Shown here: positions 1-6,175 of the stretch, piece by piece
Layout: every line of letters starts with the position of its first letter
How positions within the stretch are numbered: the first letter of the stretch is position 1
Assembly (NCBI GenBank): GCA_023429855.1
Contig: JAEZDB010000068.1
Span: 1 to 14,894, forward strand
DNA: 14,894 nucleotides
Source of the DNA: Actinomycetes bacterium
GTDB taxonomy: Bacteria; Actinomycetota; Thermoleophilia; Solirubrobacterales; Solirubrobacteraceae
Reading direction: 5' to 3'
Notes under the pieces: generated by a model
Databases searched by the model: none
Told to the model about the DNA's origin: nothing
What the model saw: only the letters and a program-made list of their open reading frames with translations
Made by a program: the position numbers and the translations under genes

Positions 1-246
1 CACGCGCGGTGCGCGATGCGGAGCGCGCCTGGCGCGCTCGCGGACGCGCCGGAAGCTCAGGCGACGCGCGACGCGCCGCACCCACCCGATGGCCTGCTCG
101 CCTGTGAAGAGCCCGACGGCGACCAGCCAGCCGAGCGCGAGCGCCGGTGCCATCACCAGCAGCGCGTACGGCGCAATCAGGAACAGTCCGACGGCGAGCG
201 CCGCAGCGGCCAGCGTCTGGCCGAGGATGTGGAGCGAGCGGCGCAC
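1..246 (-). CDS. Small membrane protein, partial (3' end beyond the left edge)
   Basis: An open frame of 82 codons runs from a GTG at 246 to the window edge with no stop, so the C-terminus is missing. Codons are strongly G/C-ending. The peptide has a short basic N-terminus (VRRSLHILG), two hydrophobic helices at about residues 9-26 and 29-47, and then a strongly basic stretch rich in Arg (RRVARRLSFRRVRERARR). It lies 50 bases downstream of the DedA-family gene on the same strand and could be co-transcribed with it. I do not recognise a family. The start is uncertain: the frame is open further upstream into the end of the DedA gene, and GTG 246 is the first plausible start, with only a weak GGGCAG before it. 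Confidence 0.55.
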   Translation of the reverse strand, partial: MRRSLHILGQTLAAAALAVGLFLIAPYALLVMAPALALGWLVAVGLFTGEQAIGWVRRVARRLSFRRVRERARRAPHRAPRV

Positions 247-296
247 GGCTGCCCAAGGTACCGACTCGCCCGACCGCGAAGCCGGGCCGCAGCCGA

Positions 297-1061
297 TTAC
301 GGCAGGCGGTTGGCGCAAGCGGCCAACGCGGCCGCCGACGGCGCTGCGCGCTGGGTCGAAACCGGGCTGCGTGGCGGCGCGACCGTGAGCGCCACCGGCG
401 CGGGCTCGGCCACGACCTCGGGCGCCGGAATCGACTGCGCGAACGTCTCCAGGGCGACCAGCGGGTCGTCGGCACCGGCGTGGAGCTCGGCAGCGCCCCG
501 GCGGACGTTGATCCAGCCGACGACCAGGCCGATGCCCGCGATCGAGAAGCCGGCGATGATCAAGATGAGCGCGCCGGCCGGCCCTGCGGCATACGCCACC
601 GACGAGACGGTCGCCGCCCAGGTGATGCAGCCGAGCGCGTTGGCGATCGCGAACGACCTCCAGCGCATCTCCGTGGCGCCGGCGGTGAGCGCACCCACGA
701 CGCGGACGCCCGGAATGAACCGCGCGAAGAACACCGTGATGACGCCGTACTTCTCGAAGTAGCGGTCGGCTTTGGCGACGCCAGCGCGGCGATGGTTGGC
801 GAACCGGCCGTCGCGCAGCAGGAGCTTGCGTCCGCCGCGGCGCCCGATCCAGTAGCCGATCATGTCGCCGATGATCGCCGCCGTCGCCGCCACGGCGATG
901 ACCGCTGGGAGCGCGACCTGTCCGTCGGCCGCAAGCCCGCCGGAGGCGATCAGGGCCGTCTCGCCGGGGAGAGGGAGACCGGCCGACTCGCCGAGGATCA
1001 ATGCGAACAGGGCAGGCAGACCGATGCTCGGGGACACAGATACGAACATCGCCTGACGCAT
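297..1061 (-). CDS. DedA family (SNARE-associated/VTT domain) inner-membrane protein
   Basis: The 254-residue protein carries the DedA hallmarks: an acidic residue and Pro-rich loop ESAGLPLPGE at residues 25-34, a GDMIGYWIGR segment at 65-74, and FFARFIPGVR followed by the AG turn at 111-128. Several hydrophobic helices surround them. DedA proteins are membrane proteins linked to undecaprenyl-phosphate or phospholipid translocation, envelope stress and proton-motive-force homeostasis; the substrate of this one cannot be read from sequence. After about residue 190 there is an unusual Pro/Ala/Val-rich soluble tail of about 60 residues. Two starts are possible, ATG 1061 and ATG 1049. A perfect inverted repeat at 1060-1080 touches the first, which slightly favours the second (250 residues). 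Confidence 0.9.
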   Translation of the reverse strand: MRQAMFVSVSPSIGLPALFALILGESAGLPLPGETALIASGGLAADGQVALPAVIAVAATAAIIGDMIGYWIGRRGGRKLLLRDGRFANHRRAGVAKADRYFEKYGVITVFFARFIPGVRVVGALTAGATEMRWRSFAIANALGCITWAATVSSVAYAAGPAGALILIIAGFSIAGIGLVVGWINVRRGAAELHAGADDPLVALETFAQSIPAPEVVAEPAPVALTVAPPRSPVSTQRAAPSAAALAACANRLP

Positions 1062-1080
1062 TCTGCAGTAGTTGCAGAAT
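1060..1080. promoter_or_regulatory. Perfect inverted repeat at the DedA-family gene start
   Basis: ATTCTGCA (1060-1067), a 5-base spacer, then TGCAGAAT (1073-1080). It is AT-richer than its surroundings and covers the place where the DedA promoter or 5' end should be. A possible -10, CAGAAT, lies inside it on the minus strand, 10 bases before ATG 1049. The geometry fits an operator for a dimeric regulator; which one is unknown. Confidence 0.5.
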
Positions 1081-1258
1081 TCTTCGCGGCAGCTGGCGCG
1101 TAAGCGCTCTGGCCCAGGAAGGGTTACGGCTTCGTTCAGCGACGGACAGGCGTTTTACGGCGGTCTGGATCGTTCGGCCAGTGGGCGTGCTTGTGGCGTC
1201 TCGCGAGGAGTGGGTGGCCCGATCGCCCATAAAGACCACAAAGACGGTCGAGATTAAG

Positions 1259-1264
1259 TAGTTT
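1259..1264 (+). promoter_or_regulatory. -10 hexamer of a leaderless promoter (amidohydrolase operon)
   Basis: TAGTTT is followed by exactly 7 bases and then GTG 1272. The spacing puts transcription start at or next to the start codon. This supports GTG 1272 over the out-of-frame ATG at 1265. No clear -35 is visible. Confidence 0.55.
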
Positions 1265-1271
1265 ATGGGTT

Positions 1272-2201
1272 GTGGTTGCCGTCGACACGCATCAGCACCT
1301 CTGGAGCGAGCCGCTCTGGGCGGAGCTCGCCCGCAGGGCGGAGGCGCCATATGTGCGTCGCCACGGCGACCGGTGGACGCTGCACCTCCCCGCCGAGCCC
1401 GCGTGCGTGATGCCCGGGCCCGAGGACGCGGGCGGCCGCGCCGCGCTGCTCGACCGCGACGGCGTGGACCTCGCGGTCGTGGCGCCCTCAACCGCGCTCG
1501 CTGCCGAGTGGCTGCCGCGCGAGCAGGCCGAGCTGCTGTGGGCTGCCCACCGCGAGGGTGTCGCCGCCGCAGGCGACCGCTTCCGCCGCTGGGGCACGAT
1601 CTCCCTCATCGACCCCGACCCGGCCGACCTCGAAGCCGAGCTGCAGGCCGGTGCGGTCGGTCTCTGCCTGCCGGCCGGAGCGCTGGCTTCGAGCCACGCG
1701 CTCGACCGCCTCGGTCCCGTCTTGGAGCACCTGGAGCGCGCCGGCGCGCCGCTCTTCATCCACCCCGGACCGACGCCCGCCGACGTCCACGCCGCCGACA
1801 GCGCTCGCTGGAGCGCCGAGCCGTGGTGGTGGCCCGGCCTCACCGACTACGTCGCGGCGATGCAGCGCTCGTGGCTTGCCTGGGCGGCTCGCGGGCGCCG
1901 CGAGCACCCGCAGCTGCGCGTGCTCTTCGCGATGCTCGCCGGCCTCGCGCCGTTGCAGGCCGAGCGCCTCGCCGCACGCGGCGCCGACGGCCTCGCGGCG
2001 CGCGCCGTCGCCGACGACTTCACCTGGTACGAGACCTCGTCCTACGGCCGCATCGCCCAGTGCGCCGTCGCCGTGGCCGTCGGCGCCGATCGGCTCGTCC
2101 ACGGCAGCGACCGCCCCGTCGTCGAGGGCGACCTTCCTTCTGCCATCACCCCGGCTCACGCCAACGAACACGCCCACGCTCTCCTTGGAAAGGCGGCCTG
2201 A
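1272..2201 (+). CDS. Amidohydrolase-2 family (ACMSD-like) metal-dependent hydrolase/decarboxylase
   Basis: The 309-residue protein opens with VDTHQHLW, the DxHxH metal motif (H7, H9) of the amidohydrolase-2/ACMSD TIM-barrel family (hydrolases and non-oxidative decarboxylases). A third His is in PLFIHPGP (H164), and HGSDRP near the end supplies the catalytic Asp (D280). The segment where the family usually has an HxGG motif reads VLFAMLAGLAPL (about 217-228), so that His appears to be Met here. This may mark a subfamily with altered metal binding. It is the first gene of a two-gene operon: four bases separate its stop from the cupin dioxygenase. GTG 1272 is chosen because a TANNNT -10 sits 7 bases upstream. 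The substrate is unknown. Confidence 0.85.
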   Translation: MVAVDTHQHLWSEPLWAELARRAEAPYVRRHGDRWTLHLPAEPACVMPGPEDAGGRAALLDRDGVDLAVVAPSTALAAEWLPREQAELLWAAHREGVAAAGDRFRRWGTISLIDPDPADLEAELQAGAVGLCLPAGALASSHALDRLGPVLEHLERAGAPLFIHPGPTPADVHAADSARWSAEPWWWPGLTDYVAAMQRSWLAWAARGRREHPQLRVLFAMLAGLAPLQAERLAARGADGLAARAVADDFTWYETSSYGRIAQCAVAVAVGADRLVHGSDRPVVEGDLPSAITPAHANEHAHALLGKAA

Positions 2202-2205
2202 CCCC

Positions 2206-2694
2206 ATGACCAATGCCCCGCCCGACCTCACGCCGACCGAGCTCCTCGGCGTGGCCCACGGCCTCGCGGTCCAGCAGAACCTCTGGCACCCGCACGTGCG
2301 GCACGACTCGCGGCAGCGCACCTACCACGAGGTGGCGCGCACCGACCGCTACAGCGCCTGGCTCATCTGCTGGATGCCGGGCCACGACACGGGCTTCCAC
2401 GATCACGACGGCGCCGGCGGCGTTGCTCTCGTCCTCCGTGGTCGGGTCACCGAATCGCACCTGCGGATCGGCTCGAGCCACCCCGTCGAGCGCAGCTGCA
2501 CGCGTGGTCAGCACTTCTCCTTTGCGGCGCACGACATCCACCGCGTCCACCACACCGGTGACGAGCCGGCCGTGACGCTGCACGTGTACTCGCCCGTGCT
2601 GCTGCGGATGGGCTCGTACGAGATCGCGCCGAACGGCACCCTTCGCCGCCACATGCTCGACGAGTCCGAGGAGCTGCGACCCATCAGGGCGTAG
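2206..2694 (+). CDS. Cysteine dioxygenase type I-like cupin (thiol dioxygenase)
   Basis: The 162-residue protein matches the CDO cupin family in length and motifs. The iron ligands should be H65 and H67 in FHDHDG, plus H112 in DIHRVHH. The LHVYSPVL motif carries the conserved Tyr (Y128). Position 72, where mammalian CDO has the cross-linking Cys, is Gly, as is usual in bacteria. The family oxidises a thiol such as L-cysteine or 3-mercaptopropionate to the sulfinic acid using non-haem Fe(II) and O2; sequence alone does not decide the substrate. AAAGGCGG at 2189-2196 is a good ribosome binding site for ATG 2206. It is coupled to the upstream amidohydrolase and overlaps the convergent gene at 2684 by 11 bases. 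Confidence 0.88.
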   Translation: MTNAPPDLTPTELLGVAHGLAVQQNLWHPHVRHDSRQRTYHEVARTDRYSAWLICWMPGHDTGFHDHDGAGGVALVLRGRVTESHLRIGSSHPVERSCTRGQHFSFAAHDIHRVHHTGDEPAVTLHVYSPVLLRMGSYEIAPNGTLRRHMLDESEELRPIRA

Positions 2695-3445
2695 GCCCCT
2701 GACCGTTGAGCCCAGGTGCCGGCGGCTTGCCGTTCTGATCGCGCGCCGCCTCGAGCGCGGCGGCCTGCTCGGCCTGCTCGCGTGCTGCAGCTCTGGCCGC
2801 TTTGCGCCCGCCCGGCAGCTTGCCGGCGATGCTCGCGATCGGCGCGAGCGCCGCACCGAGCTCGTCGATCTCCGACTCGAGGCCCGCGCCGAACTCGGCG
2901 ATCTCGTTCAGGGTGGGCGCGAGTCCGGCGAGCGCGTGCAGCGACGGCGTGAGCTCGTCGATGCGGTCGCCGATGTGGTGGACGACGTCCTTGACGGAAC
3001 CGACCTGGTCGACGAGCCGCGGGAGCGCCTCGGCGGCGAGCGCCAGATCGGGCAGGGCCTCGGTCGTCTGGGCAAGCGACTTCACGGGGGCCTCGAGCTG
3101 CGAGATGCGTTCGAGCGAGTGCTGCATGTCGCCGAGCGTCTCCAGTTCGTCCTGCAGCTCGGCGAGGCGGTCGAGCGCCGTCGTCATGTCGGAGATGCGG
3201 TCGAGGGCCAGCGCGATGTCCTTGAGGCCGGCGATCGCGAGGATTGCGTCGTCGATCTGGCGCAGCGCGCCGTCGGGCGACGAGAGGTGGTGCAGCAGGC
3301 CCGCGAGCGCCGGAAAGAGCCGGACGGTGTCGACGGGGATCTGCCAGGCGGCGCGCAGCGGCCGGGTGACGAAGCCCGGGAGCGGGATCGACCCCGCAGG
3401 GGAGGGCTGCGCCGGTGCAGCGGGGTCGGCCTGTGGGCGCGTCAT
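2684..3445 (-). CDS. Helical protein made of 10-residue tandem repeats, coupled to PPK2
   Basis: This 253-residue protein belongs to no family I recognise. ATG 3445 overlaps the PPK2 stop as ATGA, so the two are probably translated together. Residues 1-24 are Pro/Ala-rich. Residues 25-60 hold an amphipathic stretch with FVTRPLRAAW. From residue 61 to 160 there are ten in-phase units of exactly ten residues with hydrophobics at positions 1 and 4 and often 7 (LDRISDMTTA, LDRLAELQDE, LETLGDMQHS, LERISQLEAP and so on). After a one-residue slip the pattern continues to about 212. A basic Ala/Lys/Arg helix (KAARAAAREQAEQAAALEAA) and a Pro/Gly tail follow. There is no signal peptide or clear membrane helix. 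It resembles phasin- or apolipoprotein-like surface-binding helices in style, and a role on polyphosphate bodies is inference from the coupling. Confidence 0.8.
   Translation of the reverse strand: MTRPQADPAAPAQPSPAGSIPLPGFVTRPLRAAWQIPVDTVRLFPALAGLLHHLSSPDGALRQIDDAILAIAGLKDIALALDRISDMTTALDRLAELQDELETLGDMQHSLERISQLEAPVKSLAQTTEALPDLALAAEALPRLVDQVGSVKDVVHHIGDRIDELTPSLHALAGLAPTLNEIAEFGAGLESEIDELGAALAPIASIAGKLPGGRKAARAAAREQAEQAAALEAARDQNGKPPAPGLNGQGPTP
2810..3265 (-). repeat. Tandem 30-base coding repeat (10-residue protein repeat)
   Basis: This is the coding region for about fifteen degenerate 10-residue units within the PPK2-coupled protein. The hydrophobic phase repeats every 30 bases, with two single-codon slips near residues 161 and 192. 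The units have diverged in DNA sequence, so the repeat is clear only at protein level. Confidence 0.65.
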
Positions 3446-4254
3446 TCGACGACCAGACCTTTCAGCTCGGGTTTCGGGGGAGGGACGGCCGGCGCCATCT
3501 GCTCGAGCGCGCTGGCGACGAGCTCGCAGAGGATCACGTCGCGCAGCCACTTGCGGTCGGCCGGAATCACGTGCCAGGGCGCGTGGTCGGTGGAGGTGGC
3601 GCCGATCGCGTGCTCGTAGAAGCGGTGGATGTCGTCCCACTGCTTGCGGGTCTCGAGGTCGCCGAGCTCCATCTTCCAGTGCTTCTCAGGCGTGTCGATC
3701 CGGGCTTGGAGCCGGGTGCGCTGCTCGTCCTTCGAGAGGTGCAGGAACGCCTTGACGACCGTGGTGCCCTGCTCGACGAGGTGCCGCTCGAACGCGTTGA
3801 TCGCATAGATCCGGCGTTTCGCCTCGCGTTCGTCGATCAGGCCAAGCGCCTGCGTGGTCACCACGTCTTCGTAGTGCGAGCGGTTGAACACGGCGATCAC
3901 GCCTCGCGGTGGCAGCGCCGCGTGAATCCGCCAGAGGAAGTCGTGGGCGAGCTCAGTGCTGGTCGGCGCCTTGAACGAGGTCACCTGGGTGCCCTGCGGG
4001 TTCACGCCCAGCAGCAGACCGCGCGTCGCGCCGTCCTTGCCCGACGCGTCGATGCCCTGCAGGATCACGAGCACCGAGCGCTTGCCTTCGGCCCACAGCA
4101 GCGGCTGCAGCTCCGCGATGCGCGCCGCGGCCTTTTCGGCACGGGCGCGGCCGCGGCGCTTGCCATCCGCGATGCCGAGCAGATCGGCAGGATCGCGGCG
4201 CGAGAGGCCGGCTGGCGATCCAGGTGAGACGCGCACCTGCGCGGTGATTCCCAT
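3442..4254 (-). CDS. ppk2: PPK2-family polyphosphate kinase
   Basis: The 270-residue single-domain protein has the PPK2 Walker A loop GIDASGKDG (67-75), the Walker B/DRS-like segment AVFNRSHYEDV (121-131), and the basic lid with KAFLHLSKDEQRTRL (168-182). The length and the N-terminal extension before the P-loop fit the one-domain PPK2 enzymes. These transfer phosphate between polyphosphate and nucleotides, usually making NTP or NDP from polyP in the cytoplasm; the nucleotide class preferred here is not certain. Its stop overlaps the start of the repeat protein (ATGA). A carbonic anhydrase gene lies 57 bases upstream. TAGGCT ends 6 bases before ATG 4254 and may be its own leaderless -10. Confidence 0.93.
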   Translation of the reverse strand: MGITAQVRVSPGSPAGLSRRDPADLLGIADGKRRGRARAEKAAARIAELQPLLWAEGKRSVLVILQGIDASGKDGATRGLLLGVNPQGTQVTSFKAPTSTELAHDFLWRIHAALPPRGVIAVFNRSHYEDVVTTQALGLIDEREAKRRIYAINAFERHLVEQGTTVVKAFLHLSKDEQRTRLQARIDTPEKHWKMELGDLETRKQWDDIHRFYEHAIGATSTDHAPWHVIPADRKWLRDVILCELVASALEQMAPAVPPPKPELKGLVVE

Positions 4255-4260
4255 GGGATC

Positions 4261-4266
4261 AGCCTA
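4261..4266 (-). promoter_or_regulatory. -10 hexamer before PPK2
   Basis: On the minus strand TAGGCT is followed by 6 bases and ATG 4254. It matches TANNNT at leaderless spacing, so PPK2 and its partner may be transcribed independently of the upstream carbonic anhydrase. No -35 consensus is visible. Confidence 0.4.
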
Positions 4267-4269
4267 TTG

Positions 4270-4318
4270 CCCGCCAGCCGGTGTAGCGCCAGGCTTGGCG
4301 GGTTTGCGGGGTTAACCC
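4270..4318 (-). terminator. Overlapping inverted repeats between carbonic anhydrase and PPK2
   Basis: Three perfect inverted repeats crowd this gap. GGGTTAACCC (4309-4318) contains the carbonic anhydrase stop. CGCCA-GGCT-TGGCG (4287-4300) can form a hairpin. CCCGCCA (4270-4276) pairs with TGGCGGG (4296-4302). There is no U tract, so termination or mRNA-end protection is only a suggestion. Confidence 0.3.
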
Positions 4319-4833
4319 TCGACCGGTGCGGCGACTTCGGTGATCACGCCGGTCTCGACGTCGTAGATGCCGCCCCACACCAGGTCGGTGTGCTTGAGGA
4401 ACGGCGACGCGCGGATCTGCTCGACGGAGCTGCGGACCGATTCGGTCAGGTCGGTGAACGCGCCGATCGGCCACTCCGGCCGGTGGCCGGTCTCGCGCTC
4501 GAGGTCGTCGCGGAGGTCGTCGTCTTTGAACGTCTGCATGCCGCAACGCGTGTGCTGGACGACCACGATCGCGCGCGTCTCCAGGAAGCGCTGGGAGATC
4601 GCGAGCGAGCGGATCACGTCGTCGGTGACGATGCCGCCCGCGTTGCGGATCACGTGCGCTTCGCCGATCTCCAGGCCGAGCGCGGCGAACACGTCGATGC
4701 GGGAGTCCATGCACACCACGACGGCCATGTGGCGCTGCGGCACGGTGGGCAGCCCCGCGAAGGCGAAGGACTCGGCCCATTCGCGGTTGTGGCCGATGAT
4801 CTTGTCATGGAACGCGCGGGCTTCTTTGGGCAT
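4312..4833 (-). CDS. Beta-class carbonic anhydrase, small Rv1284-like type
   Basis: The 173-residue protein has the beta-carbonic anhydrase zinc site: C41, D43 and R45 in VVCMDSR, and H94 and C97 in QHTRCGM. HVIRNAGGIVTDDVIRSLAIS (60-80) and the TDDV segment closely resemble the short mycobacterial enzyme Rv1284. The family interconverts CO2 and bicarbonate in the cytoplasm with Zn(II). Its first 29 bases lie inside the end of the upstream permease gene (4805-4833), so the two are probably co-transcribed. No strong ribosome binding site precedes ATG 4833. AAGAAT sits 8 bases upstream and could be a weak internal -10. Confidence 0.93.
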   Translation of the reverse strand: MPKEARAFHDKIIGHNREWAESFAFAGLPTVPQRHMAVVVCMDSRIDVFAALGLEIGEAHVIRNAGGIVTDDVIRSLAISQRFLETRAIVVVQHTRCGMQTFKDDDLRDDLERETGHRPEWPIGAFTDLTESVRSSVEQIRASPFLKHTDLVWGGIYDVETGVITEVAAPVEG

Positions 4834-5992
4834 GGCTCGACATTCTTGCCGGAATGGTCAGTCCGTGTCGATCGGCCGTTAAGACGGCGTCAGCTGCGGC
4901 GTCGGGCGGAGGGTCGACTCCCGCGGTCGGCTCCGCTGCGAGGTCCTTGTTGACGATCTCGAAGTCGGGGAGGAGGCCGGCCGCGGCGGCCACCGTCGCC
5001 AGCAGCGGGGTGGCGAAGAACGCGCCGAGAATGCCGAGCGCTGCGCTGCCGAGGCCGACCGCGAGCAGGACCGTGATCGGGTGCAGCCTCAGGCTGCGGC
5101 CGACGAGCAGCGGGTAGACGAGGTTGCCCTCGATCAGCTGCACGACGACGGCGACGCCGAGCACGCCGACCATCGCACCGACGCCCTGCGTCGACAGCGC
5201 CACAAGCGCGACGATGAGCCCCGACAGCGTGGCGCCGATATACGGGATGAAACTGAGGATGAAGGTCAGGACGCCGAGCGGCAGCACGAGCGGCACGCCG
5301 AAGATGAACAGGCCGATCGCGATACCGATCGCGTCGATCAGCGCGACGACGACCTGGCTGCGCACGAAGACGACGAGGGCCTCCCAGGCGCGCAGGCCCG
5401 CCTCCATGACGCCGGAGCGACGGTCGGCGTCGATGAGGCGCACGCCGCCGTTCCAGAACCCGCGGCCGTCGATCAGGAGGTAGACGAGCAGTACGAATGT
5501 GAGGAACGCGCCAAACGCCGCCGCGATCGTGGCCGACGCGATCGTCAGCGCGCTCGACGACACGGCCGAGCTGATCGCGCCGAGGTTCTCGCGCAACCGC
5601 TGGGAGAGCGTCGCGAACAGCTCCTGCGTCTCCTTGGCGTCGAGCCCCACGCTGCTGGCGACCGACGGCAGCTTGTTGAGGCCGCCCTCCACCTGTTTGA
5701 CGGCGTCGGAGGCTTGCCCGACGAGCGCCGGGATCACGTAGGCGAGGGTGCCGAAGACGAACAGCAGGAAGGCGGCGATCACGACCGCGACCGCGAACCC
5801 GCGGCGCATGTGCCGCGCGAGGCGGTCGACGACCGGCGCCAACAGGGCCGTCAGGAACAGCGCAAACAGCAGCGGCAGGACGATCGACTGCAGCGCGCGG
5901 AACGCGTAGACGGCACCGGTCGCCAGGAGTCCGACGAGCAGGACTCGGATGGCGAGCGCGGCATGGCGTTCGAGCACGACAGCAGGGCGCAC
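4805..5992 (-). CDS. AI-2E family (PF01594-type) membrane transporter
   Basis: The protein is 395 residues if started at GTG 5992, or 398 from GTG 6001. It has paired N-terminal helices, a soluble helical segment (about 95-150), and then a hydrophobic core with the family motifs FIPYIG (about 248-253) and EGNLVYPLLVGRSL followed by LHPITVLLAV (about 288-312). The family is named for an AI-2 exporter, but members also include Na+/H+ antiporters and many of unknown substrate. The last 50 residues are soluble and Pro/Ala-rich. GTG 5992 is preferred because TAGAGT (6005-6000) stands exactly 7 bases upstream and overlaps the alternative GTG 6001. Its 3' end overlaps the carbonic anhydrase start by 29 bases. 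Confidence 0.9.
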   Translation of the reverse strand: MRPAVVLERHAALAIRVLLVGLLATGAVYAFRALQSIVLPLLFALFLTALLAPVVDRLARHMRRGFAVAVVIAAFLLFVFGTLAYVIPALVGQASDAVKQVEGGLNKLPSVASSVGLDAKETQELFATLSQRLRENLGAISSAVSSSALTIASATIAAAFGAFLTFVLLVYLLIDGRGFWNGGVRLIDADRRSGVMEAGLRAWEALVVFVRSQVVVALIDAIGIAIGLFIFGVPLVLPLGVLTFILSFIPYIGATLSGLIVALVALSTQGVGAMVGVLGVAVVVQLIEGNLVYPLLVGRSLRLHPITVLLAVGLGSAALGILGAFFATPLLATVAAAAGLLPDFEIVNKDLAAEPTAGVDPPPDAAADAVLTADRHGLTIPARMSSHAQRSPRVP

Positions 5993-5999
5993 AGCACGC

Positions 6000-6005
6000 A
6001 CTCTA
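6000..6005 (-). promoter_or_regulatory. -10 hexamer of a leaderless promoter (AI-2E transporter block)
   Basis: On the minus strand TAGAGT is followed by 7 bases and GTG 5992. It overlaps GTG 6001, which would therefore be untranscribed or at the very 5' end; this decides the start. Confidence 0.5.
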
Positions 6006-6071
6006 TGCCCCGCCTGCGGCTACGTGAGAGACGTCACGCGCCAGCGCAGGGCAGCCTCGCTGCAGGGCTTT

Positions 6072-6086
6072 CTTGCGGTCCGCAAG
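6072..6086. promoter_or_regulatory. Perfect 15-base palindrome between divergent genes
   Basis: CTTGCGG-T-CCGCAAG is a perfect 7-1-7 inverted repeat in the non-coding gap between the divergent AI-2E transporter and MFS exporter genes. It looks like an operator; no regulator gene is adjacent. Confidence 0.45.
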
Positions 6087-6116
6087 GGCGTGGGGCCCTC
6101 GCGGAGGGTTCGTGAC

Positions 6117-6156
6117 TGGACAAGGGGGTCCACTCAGGAGTGGAGGAGTGACCTCC
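6117..6156. promoter_or_regulatory. Overlapping palindromes upstream of the MFS exporter
   Basis: Three perfect inverted repeats overlap just before the -10: TGGAC-N6-GTCCA (6117-6132), the 16-base TCCACTCAGGAGTGGA (6129-6144), and GGAGG-N5-CCTCC (6142-6156). They cover the expected -35 position of the exporter promoter, as a repressor site for a drug-efflux gene would. Confidence 0.5.
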
Positions 6157-6162
6157 GGGTGC

Positions 6163-6168
6163 TACCGT
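6163..6168 (+). promoter_or_regulatory. -10 hexamer of a leaderless promoter (MFS exporter)
   Basis: TACCGT is followed by exactly 7 bases and ATG 6176. There is no ribosome binding site in the usual place, so a leaderless transcript is likely. Confidence 0.55.
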
Positions 6169-6175
6169 CGGCGCC

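Noticed and set aside
1001..1261. Short plus-strand frames in the gap before the amidohydrolase (1001-1261, 1072-1257)
   Set aside because: Mixed codon use, no ribosome site, no recognisable peptide; the gap is better read as regulatory DNA.
2966..3265. Ordinary heptad coiled coil in the PPK2-coupled protein
   Set aside because: Hydrophobic positions fall in register every 10 residues over ten units, not every 7.
5081..6115. A 344-codon plus-strand frame antisense to the AI-2E transporter
   Set aside because: Extremely charged (Asp/Glu/Arg/Gln) translation typical of the complement of a hydrophobic membrane-protein gene.
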